A stretch of DNA of 14,264 nt from Anaerolineae bacterium (GTDB lineage Bacteria > Chloroflexota > Anaerolineae > B4-G1): contig JALWUZ010000567.1 in assembly GCA_027079895.1 (NCBI GenBank), positions 1 to 14,264 on the forward strand, written 5' to 3'. Every line of letters begins with the position of its first letter. Position 1 is the first letter of the stretch. Under the pieces are notes generated by a model. That model was not told the origin of the DNA, searched no databases, and worked only from the letters and a program-made list of their open reading frames with translations. Shown piece by piece: positions 5,396 to 12,370 of the stretch. Made by a program: the position numbers and the translations under genes.

Positions 5396-6349
5396 TCAGC
5401 GAATCCTCAGCGGGGCGATGCCACCTCCCTCGAATCCGCTGGCGTGATAGAACTCGCGGGCGGCGGCGTCCCCGCGCGAGGTGTCCACCAGCAACCGGCT
5501 GGCGCCACGGCGGCTGGCTTTCTGGATGGCGGCCTCGACCAGGGCCCGCCCAATCCCCTGCCGCCGACAGGTGGGGCTGACCGCCAAGTCGTCAATCAAC
5601 GCCCGCATGCCGGAGAGCACCGGGACGAAGGAGAGGGCCAGGAAGCCGACTACCTCTCCGTCCACCTCCGCCACCAGGATGTCCATCGCCAGCCGCTCGC
5701 GGAAACGCTGCGCGGCGGCCCGCAGGTCGGCGTCGTCCATCCCGGCGTTGGAGGGGATGAGCGGCAGCAGTCGCAGCACCGCCGCCTCGTCCTCCGGCAG
5801 AGCCTCGCGGATGAGGATGTCCGGCGGCTGCGGCTCCGGCTCCTGCGATTGAAGCCGAACCCAGCGGGCCAGTACCTCCCGGTGGGTGCGGAAGGCCAGT
5901 TTCTCCGGCAGGCCGTCCGGCGGGAACACGCCGACATCCTGGGCGTCGTCGCCGGCCCGCAGTTCCCCGCCGACGGGCCGGGCGCGGTAGAAGATGATGA
6001 TGCCGCTCTGCACCGGCCCCTCCGGGAAGGAGTAGACGCCGAACAGTTCCAACAGTTCCACGTCCAGGCCGGTCTCCTCCTTGCACTCCCGCACCGCCGC
6101 CTGCTCGACGCTCTCGTCCTCCTCGATGTAGCCGGCCGGCAGGGCCCACCATCCGACGAACGGGGGCTGCCCTCGACGCACCAGCACGATGCCGTCGTCC
6201 ATCTCCACCAGGACGCCCGCGCCGGGGACGGGGTTGCGGTACATGACGAAGCCGCAGGCCGGGCAGACTTTCCGTATCCGGCCGGCGACCTCCGCCTCCT
6301 CCATTTTCTCGCCGCATCGAGGGCAGAAAGTGATCTCTTGCTTCTTCAT
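5396..6349 (-). CDS. Zinc ribbon-Nudix hydrolase fused to a GNAT acetyltransferase
   Basis: The product is 317 residues with three parts. A zinc ribbon has Cys9, Cys12, Cys29 and Cys32. A Nudix domain carries a perfect box from Gly73 (GYIEEDESVEQAAV, then RECKEETGL), which coordinates metal for hydrolysis of a nucleoside-diphosphate-linked substrate. The order resembles NudC/ADP-ribose pyrophosphatase-type ribbon-Nudix proteins. A proline/glutamate linker (about 166-177) joins a GNAT domain (about 178-317) with the acetyl-CoA loop RRQGIGRA (262-269). Substrates cannot be read from the sequence. It starts 3 bp after the GH1 stop codon, with GGGAGGG inside the GH1 end as ribosome site, so it is the last gene of the operon. 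Confidence 0.93.
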   Translation of the reverse strand: MKKQEITFCPRCGEKMEEAEVAGRIRKVCPACGFVMYRNPVPGAGVLVEMDDGIVLVRRGQPPFVGWWALPAGYIEEDESVEQAAVRECKEETGLDVELLELFGVYSFPEGPVQSGIIIFYRARPVGGELRAGDDAQDVGVFPPDGLPEKLAFRTHREVLARWVRLQSQEPEPQPPDILIREALPEDEAAVLRLLPLIPSNAGMDDADLRAAAQRFRERLAMDILVAEVDGEVVGFLALSFVPVLSGMRALIDDLAVSPTCRRQGIGRALVEAAIQKASRRGASRLLVDTSRGDAAAREFYHASGFEGGGIAPLRIR

Positions 6350-6352
6350 CTT

Positions 6353-8092
6353 TTACAACCCTCCCGGCAGCAACACCGGCCGCAGTTCCGGCGCGTAGGT
6401 CTCGATAATCGGGGGGGTGATGGCGTTGCTCCGTATGATGTCGGCGTACAGGCTCGCGCTGCGCCGGGGCTGCCGGGCCTGGGTGGCCGGGTCGAGCCCG
6501 ATGAGCCCGAAACGGAGCGTCCAGCCCCGCGCCCACTCGAAGTTGTCCACCAGCGTCCAGTGGTAGTAGCCCATCACCGGATAGGCGAACTGAATCGCGT
6601 GCCAGACCTGGTGCAAATGGGTCAGCAGGTAGCGCGGACGCTGGTCGTCGTCGGCGTCGGGGATGCCGTTCTCAGTGATGTAGATCGGCAGCCCCAGCCG
6701 GGACAGGCGTTGGAGGGCGCGGAAGATTCCCTGAGGGTAGAACTCGCCGTAGCCGCCGTCGAGCAACTCGGCCCCCTCGGCGTGCGTCCGGCGGCTGAAG
6801 AGCGTCTGCGGGCTCCGGCGGTCGAAGGCGACCAGGTCGCGGGTGTAGTAGTTGAGCCCGATCCAGTCCAGCGAGCGGCGCAGTTTCCAGGCCAATCCGA
6901 ACCCCAGCGGCCACATCCAGACCCCTTTGGTCAAGGCCGTCACCAACGCCTGATTGTAAGCCCGGTCTACCCAGCGCGTGACCCGCCTGTCCAGCGGGGA
7001 GCGGGGGTTGGCCGGGTCGAATATGCGCAGGTTGTGGGCCAGTCCGACGCGGGCGTTCGGCTGCCGGGCGTGAATCTCCCGATAGGCGGCGGCGTGCCCG
7101 GCCAACAAGTTGCGCAGCACCCGCATCGCCAGTCGCGCGTCCCGTTCGCCGGGGGGGAACTCGCCGTTCAGGTAGCCGCTGACGGCGTAGACGTTCGGCT
7201 CGTTGACGGTACACCAGAAGTTGCAGAACCGCCCCAGCGATTCGACCACTTTGCGGACGTACCGCGCGAACAGCCCGACGGTCGTCGGCGCGGCCCATCC
7301 GCCTTGCTCGGCCAGCCAGCGCGGATTGGTGAAGTGGTGCAGCGTCACCAACGGCTCCATTCCGCGCTCGCGGAGGCCGTGCAACATCTGGGCGTAGCGG
7401 GCGAGGGCGTGCTCGTCGAAGACGCCGGGGCGTGGCTCGACACGGGACCACTCGATCGAGAGGCGCAGAGTGTTCAGACCCAGCGCGGCGGCCCGCTCGA
7501 AATCGGCCTCGGCGTTCGCCCACCAATCGCACGCCCGCCCTGACACCTGCCCGTCCTGAATGTGGCCCGGCTCCTGCTCCCAGGCCCACCAGTCGTTGTT
7601 GGTGTTGTCCCCCTCGACTTGGTGGGAGGAGGTGGCGACTCCCCACAGGAAGTCGGCGGGGAAGTGGAACGTCGCCCTGGCGGTGGAGGTCACTAGCGGC
7701 GGCAGGGGGACGGCGGGCTGTACCGGTGGAGTGGGTTGTACCGGCGAGGCGGGCTGCGCCGGCGGCGGGGGCGATGGCCGCACCGGCGGCGGAGCCGGGA
7801 CCGCGCTCACCGCTTCTTCGGTGAAGACGGCCTCCAGGCCCGCCTCCGCCATCACCGGCGCGGCGGTCTCGATCTCCTCGGCCCGAATCGTGGGGACGAT
7901 CGGCTCCACCTCCGGCGGGATGTACTTCTCGACCCAATCCTCCTCCAAATCCTCGAACGGGTCGTGCCCCAGCACCTCGACGGGGGCGGTCTCCTCCGTG
8001 TCGTCCGCCTCCTCCAGCCACGAGATGTCCAGCCCGTCGAAGGGGTCGTGCCCCAAGACGCCTTTTTCCTCTGCCTCGCCCTGTTTACCCAT
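6353..8092 (-). CDS. GH1 beta-glycosidase with a disordered, repeat-bearing N-terminus
   Basis: The product is 579 residues. From about 142 it is a family 1 glycoside hydrolase: FLWGVATSSHQVEG, the acid/base Glu298 in TVNEPN and the nucleophile Glu474 in YITENG. It is expected to hydrolyse beta-glucosides or galactosides with retention; the substrate is unknown. The catalytic part is somewhat short, and there is no signal peptide, so it should be cytoplasmic. Residues 1-140 are an unusual extension: two copies of VLGHDPF-x-x-L-x-x-x-W (12-25 and 40-53, 28 residues apart) in an acidic context, then a Pro-rich linker (about 98-133). The start overlaps the ParA stop by 8 bp, which implies translational coupling. 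The next gene follows after 3 bp. Confidence 0.93.
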   Translation of the reverse strand: MGKQGEAEEKGVLGHDPFDGLDISWLEEADDTEETAPVEVLGHDPFEDLEEDWVEKYIPPEVEPIVPTIRAEEIETAAPVMAEAGLEAVFTEEAVSAVPAPPPVRPSPPPPAQPASPVQPTPPVQPAVPLPPLVTSTARATFHFPADFLWGVATSSHQVEGDNTNNDWWAWEQEPGHIQDGQVSGRACDWWANAEADFERAAALGLNTLRLSIEWSRVEPRPGVFDEHALARYAQMLHGLRERGMEPLVTLHHFTNPRWLAEQGGWAAPTTVGLFARYVRKVVESLGRFCNFWCTVNEPNVYAVSGYLNGEFPPGERDARLAMRVLRNLLAGHAAAYREIHARQPNARVGLAHNLRIFDPANPRSPLDRRVTRWVDRAYNQALVTALTKGVWMWPLGFGLAWKLRRSLDWIGLNYYTRDLVAFDRRSPQTLFSRRTHAEGAELLDGGYGEFYPQGIFRALQRLSRLGLPIYITENGIPDADDDQRPRYLLTHLHQVWHAIQFAYPVMGYYHWTLVDNFEWARGWTLRFGLIGLDPATQARQPRRSASLYADIIRSNAITPPIIETYAPELRPVLLPGGL

Positions 8093-8840
8093 CGCTCAGC
8101 ACCCTCTCAACCAAACGTGTGTAGTCCGCCGCTCCCGTGCTGCGGGGGGAGTACTCGAAAATAGTCATGTGATGGCTGTTCGCCTCGGTCAACTTGACGC
8201 TGGCCCGGATGGGGTCGGCCAGCCGCTCCTCGAAGTGGTGCCGCAGGATGGACAGCACCTCTTTGTCCTTCTTCAAGCGACTGGAGTACCGGGTGGGGAG
8301 TATCAGGTACAGGCGGACGTGGGAGCCGGGCGTGTGGGCGATGTGGCGCAGAGTCTCGATCACCTGCCGCGTGCCGACCATCGCCAGGTAGCCCATCGAG
8401 ACCGGCACGATCAACTCCCGGACGTACCGCAGGCCGCTCTCGCTCAGAATGCTGGCCGAGGGGGAGAAATCGAGCAGGACGTAGTCGTACCCGTGCTCCA
8501 TCTCCCGCAGCCGGTTGGAGAGGAGTTGGCGGGCGGCTTTGCTATCGCGCATGCGCCACATCTCCCCCTCCGCCTGGAGGAGGCTGCTGTCGCTGGCGAT
8601 GAGGTCGAAGTTGGGCCGGGCGTGAACGGCACAGTTGTAGGGCTGCGCCTGTCCCAGCAGCATGTGGGTCAGGGAGTAGGTGTACCGCACGCCCAGACAG
8701 GTCGCCAGGCTGCCCTGCGGGTCGAGGTCTACTCCCAGGACGCGCCGCCCGCGGGCGGCCAGGCCGGCTCCCAGGTTGACGACGGTGGTCGTCTTGCCGG
8801 TGCCGCCTTTGTAGTTGAGTACTCCGATGCGTCTGACCAT
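8085..8840 (-). CDS. Orphan ParA/MinD-family ATPase
   Basis: The product is 251 residues. The deviant Walker A KGGTGKT (11-17) is at the N-terminus; GVDLDPQGS and YDYVLLDFSPS follow as the A' and Walker B-type motifs. ParA proteins are ATP-dependent dimers that bind DNA non-specifically and position a cargo. There is no ParB gene or parS-like repeat nearby, so this is an orphan whose cargo would be encoded locally. The start at 8840 has AGGAG (8847-8851) six bases upstream. An in-frame ATG at 8906 overlaps the idi2 stop as ATGA and would add 22 residues rich in Pro/Gln; it is less likely. It lies between idi2 and the GH1 gene in one operon. Confidence 0.9.
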   Translation of the reverse strand: MVRRIGVLNYKGGTGKTTTVVNLGAGLAARGRRVLGVDLDPQGSLATCLGVRYTYSLTHMLLGQAQPYNCAVHARPNFDLIASDSSLLQAEGEMWRMRDSKAARQLLSNRLREMEHGYDYVLLDFSPSASILSESGLRYVRELIVPVSMGYLAMVGTRQVIETLRHIAHTPGSHVRLYLILPTRYSSRLKKDKEVLSILRHHFEERLADPIRASVKLTEANSHHMTIFEYSPRSTGAADYTRLVERVLSDG

Positions 8841-8875
8841 AGGTCGCTCCTGTGCCGGCGGAGGTTGCCGATGGG

Positions 8876-8901
8876 CAAGCGGCGGATTCGCCTGCCGCTT
8901 G
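8876..8901 (-). promoter_or_regulatory. Hairpin between idi2 and parA
   Basis: A perfect 8-bp stem (8876-8883 with 8894-8901) with a 10-base loop lies just after the idi2 stop. No T-run follows. It could adjust the ratio of the two products by stabilising mRNA ends; it does not look like a terminator. Confidence 0.4.
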
Positions 8902-8902
8902 G

Positions 8903-9925
8903 TCATTCGGCGCGGACGAGGGGCGTCTGGCGCAGTGCGGCGATGTCCCCCGCGCCGACGGCGAACATAGCGATGCGCAACTGCTCCACGAGGACGGAGA
9001 TCCCTTCCAGCACGGCGGCGGTGGACTCGACAGCGGCCCGCAGGAACGGCCCGGCGACGCCGCACGCCACCGCTCCCAGCGCGATGGATTTGGCGATCTG
9101 AATCCCGTCCCGAATCCCGCCGCTGGCGATAATCGGCAGGCCGGGTGCGCCCCGCAGGGCCATCAGCAGGCTCTCGGCGGTCGGTATGCCCCAGTCGGCG
9201 AAGGCCGCCGCCACCCGTCGCTGCCTCTCGTTCCGCGCCCGGTGCATCTCGACGCGGCTCCAGGAACTGCCCCCGGCTCCGGCCACCTCGATGGCCGCTA
9301 CCCCCGCGTCCCGCAGCCGCCGGGCTACCCACTCCGATATGCCCCCGCCGACCTCTTTGACGATCACCGGTATCGGCAGGGCCCGGCAGACCGCCTCGAT
9401 CTTCGGCAGGAGGCCGGCGAAGCGGGTGTTCCCCTCCGGTTGGAGGGCCTCTTGCAGGGGGTTGAGGTGCAGAATGAGCCCGTCCGCCTCGACCATCTCG
9501 ACGGCTTGACGGCACTCATCGGGGCCGTAGCCGTAGTTCAACTGAACCGCGCCCAGGTTCGCCAATAACAACACATCGGGTGCGACATCGCGCACCCGAT
9601 AGGTGTCCGCCAGAGTGGGGTCTTCGATGGCGGTGCGCTGGGAGCCTAACCCCAGGCCAATCTGCGCCTCCTGCGCTGCCTCCGCCAGACGATGGTTGAT
9701 CTCGCCGGCCTCCGGCGTGCCCCCGGTCATCGAAGAGATCAGCAGCGGGGCCGTCAGACGCTTGCCCAGCAGGGTAATCGAAGTATCCACCTCCTCCAGG
9801 TTGAGGTCCGGCAGGGCGCGGTGGATGAAGCGATACTTCTCAAGCCCGGTGGAGACGTTCTGGAACTGGACATCTTCCTCCAGGTTGATCCGAATGTGGT
9901 CGAACTTGCGCTGTTGATTGTGCAT
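8903..9925 (-). CDS. fni: Type 2 isopentenyl-diphosphate delta-isomerase (FMN-dependent)
   Basis: The product is 340 residues, full length for the family. It interconverts isopentenyl and dimethylallyl diphosphate for isoprenoid synthesis in the cytoplasm, using reduced FMN and magnesium. Visible motifs are SSMTGG (64-69) and GLGSQR (92-97) for flavin and substrate binding, HLNPLQE (153-159) with the His, Asn, Gln and metal-binding Glu of the active site, KEVGGGIS (190-197), and ASGGIRDG (267-274) for the FMN phosphate. AGGAG (9930-9934) precedes ATG. It is the first gene of the operon with parA, GH1 and Nudix-GNAT, and is read from a strong promoter divergent from acpP. No other isoprenoid gene is in the window. 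Confidence 0.96.
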   Translation of the reverse strand: MHNQQRKFDHIRINLEEDVQFQNVSTGLEKYRFIHRALPDLNLEEVDTSITLLGKRLTAPLLISSMTGGTPEAGEINHRLAEAAQEAQIGLGLGSQRTAIEDPTLADTYRVRDVAPDVLLLANLGAVQLNYGYGPDECRQAVEMVEADGLILHLNPLQEALQPEGNTRFAGLLPKIEAVCRALPIPVIVKEVGGGISEWVARRLRDAGVAAIEVAGAGGSSWSRVEMHRARNERQRRVAAAFADWGIPTAESLLMALRGAPGLPIIASGGIRDGIQIAKSIALGAVACGVAGPFLRAAVESTAAVLEGISVLVEQLRIAMFAVGAGDIAALRQTPLVRAE

Positions 9926-9985
9926 CCGTCTCCTGTACTCCTCGTAACCCTGGCCGCCGGTTGGTGTTATTTATGGCGGGTCTGT

Positions 9986-10014
9986 ATGATACCGGCAATG
10001 ACGTGAGTTGTCAA
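9986..10014 (-). promoter_or_regulatory. Promoter of the idi2 operon
   Basis: On the minus strand a perfect TTGACA (10009-10014), a 17-base spacer and TATCAT (9986-9991) make a strong sigma70-type promoter about 55 bp ahead of the idi2 start. Confidence 0.85.
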
Positions 10015-10027
10015 CCGCAGTTGACAA
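10008..10027. repeat. Inverted repeat formed by the two back-to-back -35 boxes
   Basis: TTGTCAA (10008-10014) and TTGACAA (10021-10027) are perfect 7-bp inverted repeats 6 bases apart, and each contains the -35 box of one divergent promoter. One protein bound here could block or balance both operons. It could also be just the result of two perfect -35 boxes facing apart. Confidence 0.6.
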
Positions 10028-10048
10028 ACTCACCGCCGGGAGTAGAAT
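10021..10048 (+). promoter_or_regulatory. Promoter of acpP
   Basis: TTGACA (10021-10026), a 16-base spacer and TAGAAT (10043-10048). The leader is about 30 bases and contains the ribosome site AGGAGG (10070-10075). Confidence 0.85.
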
Positions 10049-10083
10049 ACCGCCGTTCCAAAACAAATCAGGAGGTTGTGATA

Positions 10084-10329
10084 ATGTCAGAAACTTTCGA
10101 GAAAATCAGAGACATCGTCGTTGATCTGTTGGGAGTAGAGCCGGAGGAGGTGAAACCGGAGTCTCGTTTCCGCGAGGATTTAGAGGCGGACTCCCTGGAC
10201 CTCGTGGAACTGATTATGGAATTCGAGGAAGCGTTCGGCGGCACCATCACCGATGAGGAGGCGCGGGGGATTCGGACCGTCCAGGAGGCGGTCGAGTACA
10301 TCGAGCAGCGGCTGGCGTCGGCCGCCTGA
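10084..10329 (+). CDS. acpP: Acyl carrier protein
   Basis: The product is an acidic protein of 81 residues, typical in length. It has the DSL motif (ADSLDLVELIMEFEEAFG) in which the serine receives 4'-phosphopantetheine, and acyl chains are then carried on it during fatty acid synthesis. AGGAGG (10070-10075) is eight bases before ATG. It has its own perfect-consensus -35 promoter and a strong terminator, so it is a monocistronic unit. No fatty acid synthesis enzymes are adjacent, which leaves open whether it is the housekeeping carrier or a second one; its close fit to the housekeeping type favours the former. Confidence 0.95.
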   Translation: MSETFEKIRDIVVDLLGVEPEEVKPESRFREDLEADSLDLVELIMEFEEAFGGTITDEEARGIRTVQEAVEYIEQRLASAA

Positions 10330-10362
10330 CCCCATTCCCGTCTCGATCACCGGAGCGATTTC

Positions 10363-10390
10363 GGCGCGGACAGACCATCCGCGCCTTTTT
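10363..10390 (+). terminator. Rho-independent terminator after acpP
   Basis: An 8-bp GC-rich stem (10363-10370 with 10378-10385), a 7-base loop and TTTTT (10386-10390). It ends only five bases before the next start codon on the same strand. Confidence 0.9.
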
Positions 10391-10395
10391 GGACT

Positions 10396-12213
10396 ATGCG
10401 CACCCTGCCGCCGCCCGGCCGCCGGGCACTCGTCTACCTTCTGACCCTCCTCGGCTTGGGGATGCTCATCCCCCTGACCCACACCCAGGCCCAGGAACCG
10501 CCCCCGCCGCACCTGGGATACGGGGTCAGCGTCCGCCAGATGAGCAGCCTGGACTCCCTCTTCGCCCCGCTGGGGGTGGAGTGGGTCAAACTGTGGGAGG
10601 AGTACGAGCCCGGCCCGCCGACCGAGCGGTTGCCCTATCAGGTGCTCTTCGCCATCCGGTGCGCCGGGCCGCCGGGCGACCTCGACGCCTGGGGGGAGCA
10701 CGTGGCCGCGCTCGCCCAGGCCGGACGGGGGTACGTCGAAGCCTACGAGGTCTGCAACGAGCCCAATCTGGCGATTTTCTGGGACAACGCCCCCCCGGAC
10801 CCAGCCCAGTACGTCCAGATGCTCCGGGTGGCCCACGAGCGTATCAAGGCGGTGGACCCCGGCGCCATCGTCGTCAGCGCGGGGCTGGCGCCGACGGGGC
10901 GGATCACCGACACTTGCAACGATTGGGACGGTAACAACTGCTGGGCGATGGATGAACGGGAGTACGCCCGGCAGATGTTCCTCCACGGCGCGGGGGAGTA
11001 TTTCGACGCTTTCGGCTATCACCCCTACGGGTTCGCCTACGCGCCGGAGACGGACGCCGCCGCCGTCTCCAACGGGTTCGCCTTCCGGGGCGCGGAGGTG
11101 ATGCACGACCTCTTGGTGGCCTACGGCCTGGGCGATAAGCCGCTCTGGGCCACCGAGTTCAACTGGCTGCGCGATTGGCGGGAGGACGGCGACCTGCCAT
11201 CCGCCTGTCAGGAGGATTACGAGGCCACTTTCGGCTGGATGGAGGTCTCCGGTGTGCAGCAGGCGAACTACATCACCCGCGCCTACCGCTACGCCGACGA
11301 GCACTGGCCCTGGATGGGGGTCATGCTCGTCTGGAACCTCGATTGGCACACTTATCACTACAATTGGGACTGTAACGCGGCCCACGCCCGTTACTTCGCC
11401 CTGCGGCGGTACACTCCCGGCAACGACGACGGCGCACCGACTCTGGCCTACGACGCGCTGGCGGCGATGGAGAAGCGGCCCGGCTTCTTCGGCCCCCGGC
11501 TGACGGTCGCGCCGGAATCCCTCTCGCTGCGGGCTGTCAGGGGCGTATCCCGCGCCGTCACGGGGACGCTCCTCATCGGCAACGACGGCTATCGGGTGCT
11601 GACCTGGACGGCGACCATCAGCCCCGGCGACATCACCCCCACGCTGGCCGTCACCGGCGGGCGGCAGGGCGAGCCATTGACCGTCACCGTAAGCACGTCC
11701 GGCTGCCGGACGGGGCTCTTCCACGGCGGCCTCGTCATCACCGCCACGTCGGACGGGCACGGCGGTGTGGCGGACGCGCCCCGCTACGTCCCCATCAGCC
11801 TGACCGTCGTCGAGCCGACTCCGCGCCTGGTCGTCGAGCCGCCGGTGCTGGTCTTCACCGCCTCCGTCGAGCGGGCCGGGCCCGTCACCGGGGCGGTGCG
11901 GGTGCTCAACGGCGGCTGGGGTGCCTTCACCTGGACGGCGCGGGTGGTGAGCGGTCTGTGGCCCTCCGGCACCGGCAGCCTGGGCGTGCAGATTACCCCC
12001 ACGCTGGCCGTCACCGCCGGGCGGCCCGGCGACCCGCTGACCGTCACGCTGGACACGACCGGCTATCGGCCGGGGTTCTACGTCGCCGCCATCCAGGTGG
12101 GCACAATTCCCTCCACTGTGCTCGACGCCCCCCAAACTCTGCCGCTGACGCTCCGCGTGTGGGCGGAGAGCCGTGCCGTGTACCTCCCGCTGGTGCTGCG
12201 GGGGCGGGATTAG
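10396..12213 (+). CDS. Secreted clan GH-A-like glycoside hydrolase with BACON-like repeats
   Basis: The product is 605 residues. A signal peptide (about 1-32, ending HTQAQ) is followed by a TIM-barrel-like domain (about 38-360) with the clan GH-A pair: acid/base Glu122 in VCNEPN and nucleophile Glu254 in WATEFNW. GYHPYGFAY lies between them. It probably cleaves a polysaccharide outside the cell; family and substrate are uncertain. Two BACON-like beta-sandwich repeats follow (about 368-472 and 478-588); the segment ITPTLAVT-G-GR recurs 120 residues apart. The chain ends in VYLPLVLRGRD, a tail seen on Chloroflexota exported proteins. The start lies five bases after the acpP terminator and shows no Shine-Dalgarno sequence, so how it is expressed is unclear. 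No clear terminator follows. Confidence 0.85.
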   Translation: MRTLPPPGRRALVYLLTLLGLGMLIPLTHTQAQEPPPPHLGYGVSVRQMSSLDSLFAPLGVEWVKLWEEYEPGPPTERLPYQVLFAIRCAGPPGDLDAWGEHVAALAQAGRGYVEAYEVCNEPNLAIFWDNAPPDPAQYVQMLRVAHERIKAVDPGAIVVSAGLAPTGRITDTCNDWDGNNCWAMDEREYARQMFLHGAGEYFDAFGYHPYGFAYAPETDAAAVSNGFAFRGAEVMHDLLVAYGLGDKPLWATEFNWLRDWREDGDLPSACQEDYEATFGWMEVSGVQQANYITRAYRYADEHWPWMGVMLVWNLDWHTYHYNWDCNAAHARYFALRRYTPGNDDGAPTLAYDALAAMEKRPGFFGPRLTVAPESLSLRAVRGVSRAVTGTLLIGNDGYRVLTWTATISPGDITPTLAVTGGRQGEPLTVTVSTSGCRTGLFHGGLVITATSDGHGGVADAPRYVPISLTVVEPTPRLVVEPPVLVFTASVERAGPVTGAVRVLNGGWGAFTWTARVVSGLWPSGTGSLGVQITPTLAVTAGRPGDPLTVTLDTTGYRPGFYVAAIQVGTIPSTVLDAPQTLPLTLRVWAESRAVYLPLVLRGRD

Positions 12214-12243
12214 GGGGGCTCCGGTCTGCCGCCGCACTCGTGC

Positions 12244-12272
12244 TTGACACCCCCGCCGCCCTGTGGTATAGT
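12244..12272 (+). promoter_or_regulatory. Promoter of the nickel/cobalt locus
   Basis: TTGACA (12244-12249), a 17-base spacer and TATAGT (12267-12272), with TGTGG directly before the -10. Transcription should begin near 12279, at the base of the first leader hairpin. Confidence 0.88.
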
Positions 12273-12279
12273 CTTCGTC

Positions 12280-12328
12280 GCCGACATGAAGTCGGCTGCG
12301 ACAGGCGTCATGAAGATCGCCGCCAACC
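12280..12328 (+). ncRNA. cooT leader RNA with two AUGAA-loop hairpins (candidate regulatory RNA)
   Basis: Hairpin 1 (12280-12296) has a perfect 6-bp stem and hairpin 2 (12304-12321) a 6-bp stem with one bulged U. The stems differ in sequence but both close the same pentaloop AUGAA with a C-G pair. The loops are 24 bases apart. A third AUGAA hairpin stands before cbiM (12617-12629). The elements lie between the promoter and a terminator, the usual place of a riboswitch sensor. It does not resemble a cobalamin riboswitch. Confidence 0.5.
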
Positions 12329-12360
12329 GGCCGCCGGCCCGGTGTGGCGGCCTTTTCTTT
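12329..12360 (+). terminator. Leader terminator (attenuator) before cooT
   Basis: A 7-bp stem (GGCCGCC 12329-12335 with GGCGGCC 12346-12352), a 10-base loop and TTTTCTTT (12353-12360). The ribosome site GGAGG begins at the very next base, so termination would remove the gene from the transcript. The upstream run CGCCGCC (12318-12324) can pair with GGCGG (12346-12350) and could act as an antiterminator. Confidence 0.7.
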
Positions 12361-12370
12361 GGAGGGTCGG

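Noticed and set aside
5339..7543. Long plus-strand open frame opposite the Nudix-GNAT and GH1 genes
   Set aside because: It is antisense to two clear enzymes with complete active sites; its protein is low-complexity (Val/Gly/Arg/Gln-rich) and comes from GC-rich third positions.
8841..8906. Upstream ATG (8904-8906) as the ParA start
   Set aside because: It overlaps the idi2 stop as ATGA, but the extension is Pro/Gln-rich, the Walker A motif normally sits near residue 10, and the ATG at 8840 has a better ribosome site.
10180..12237. Long minus-strand open frame opposite acpP and the secreted hydrolase
   Set aside because: It is low-complexity, has no domain, and covers well-supported plus-strand genes with promoter and terminator.
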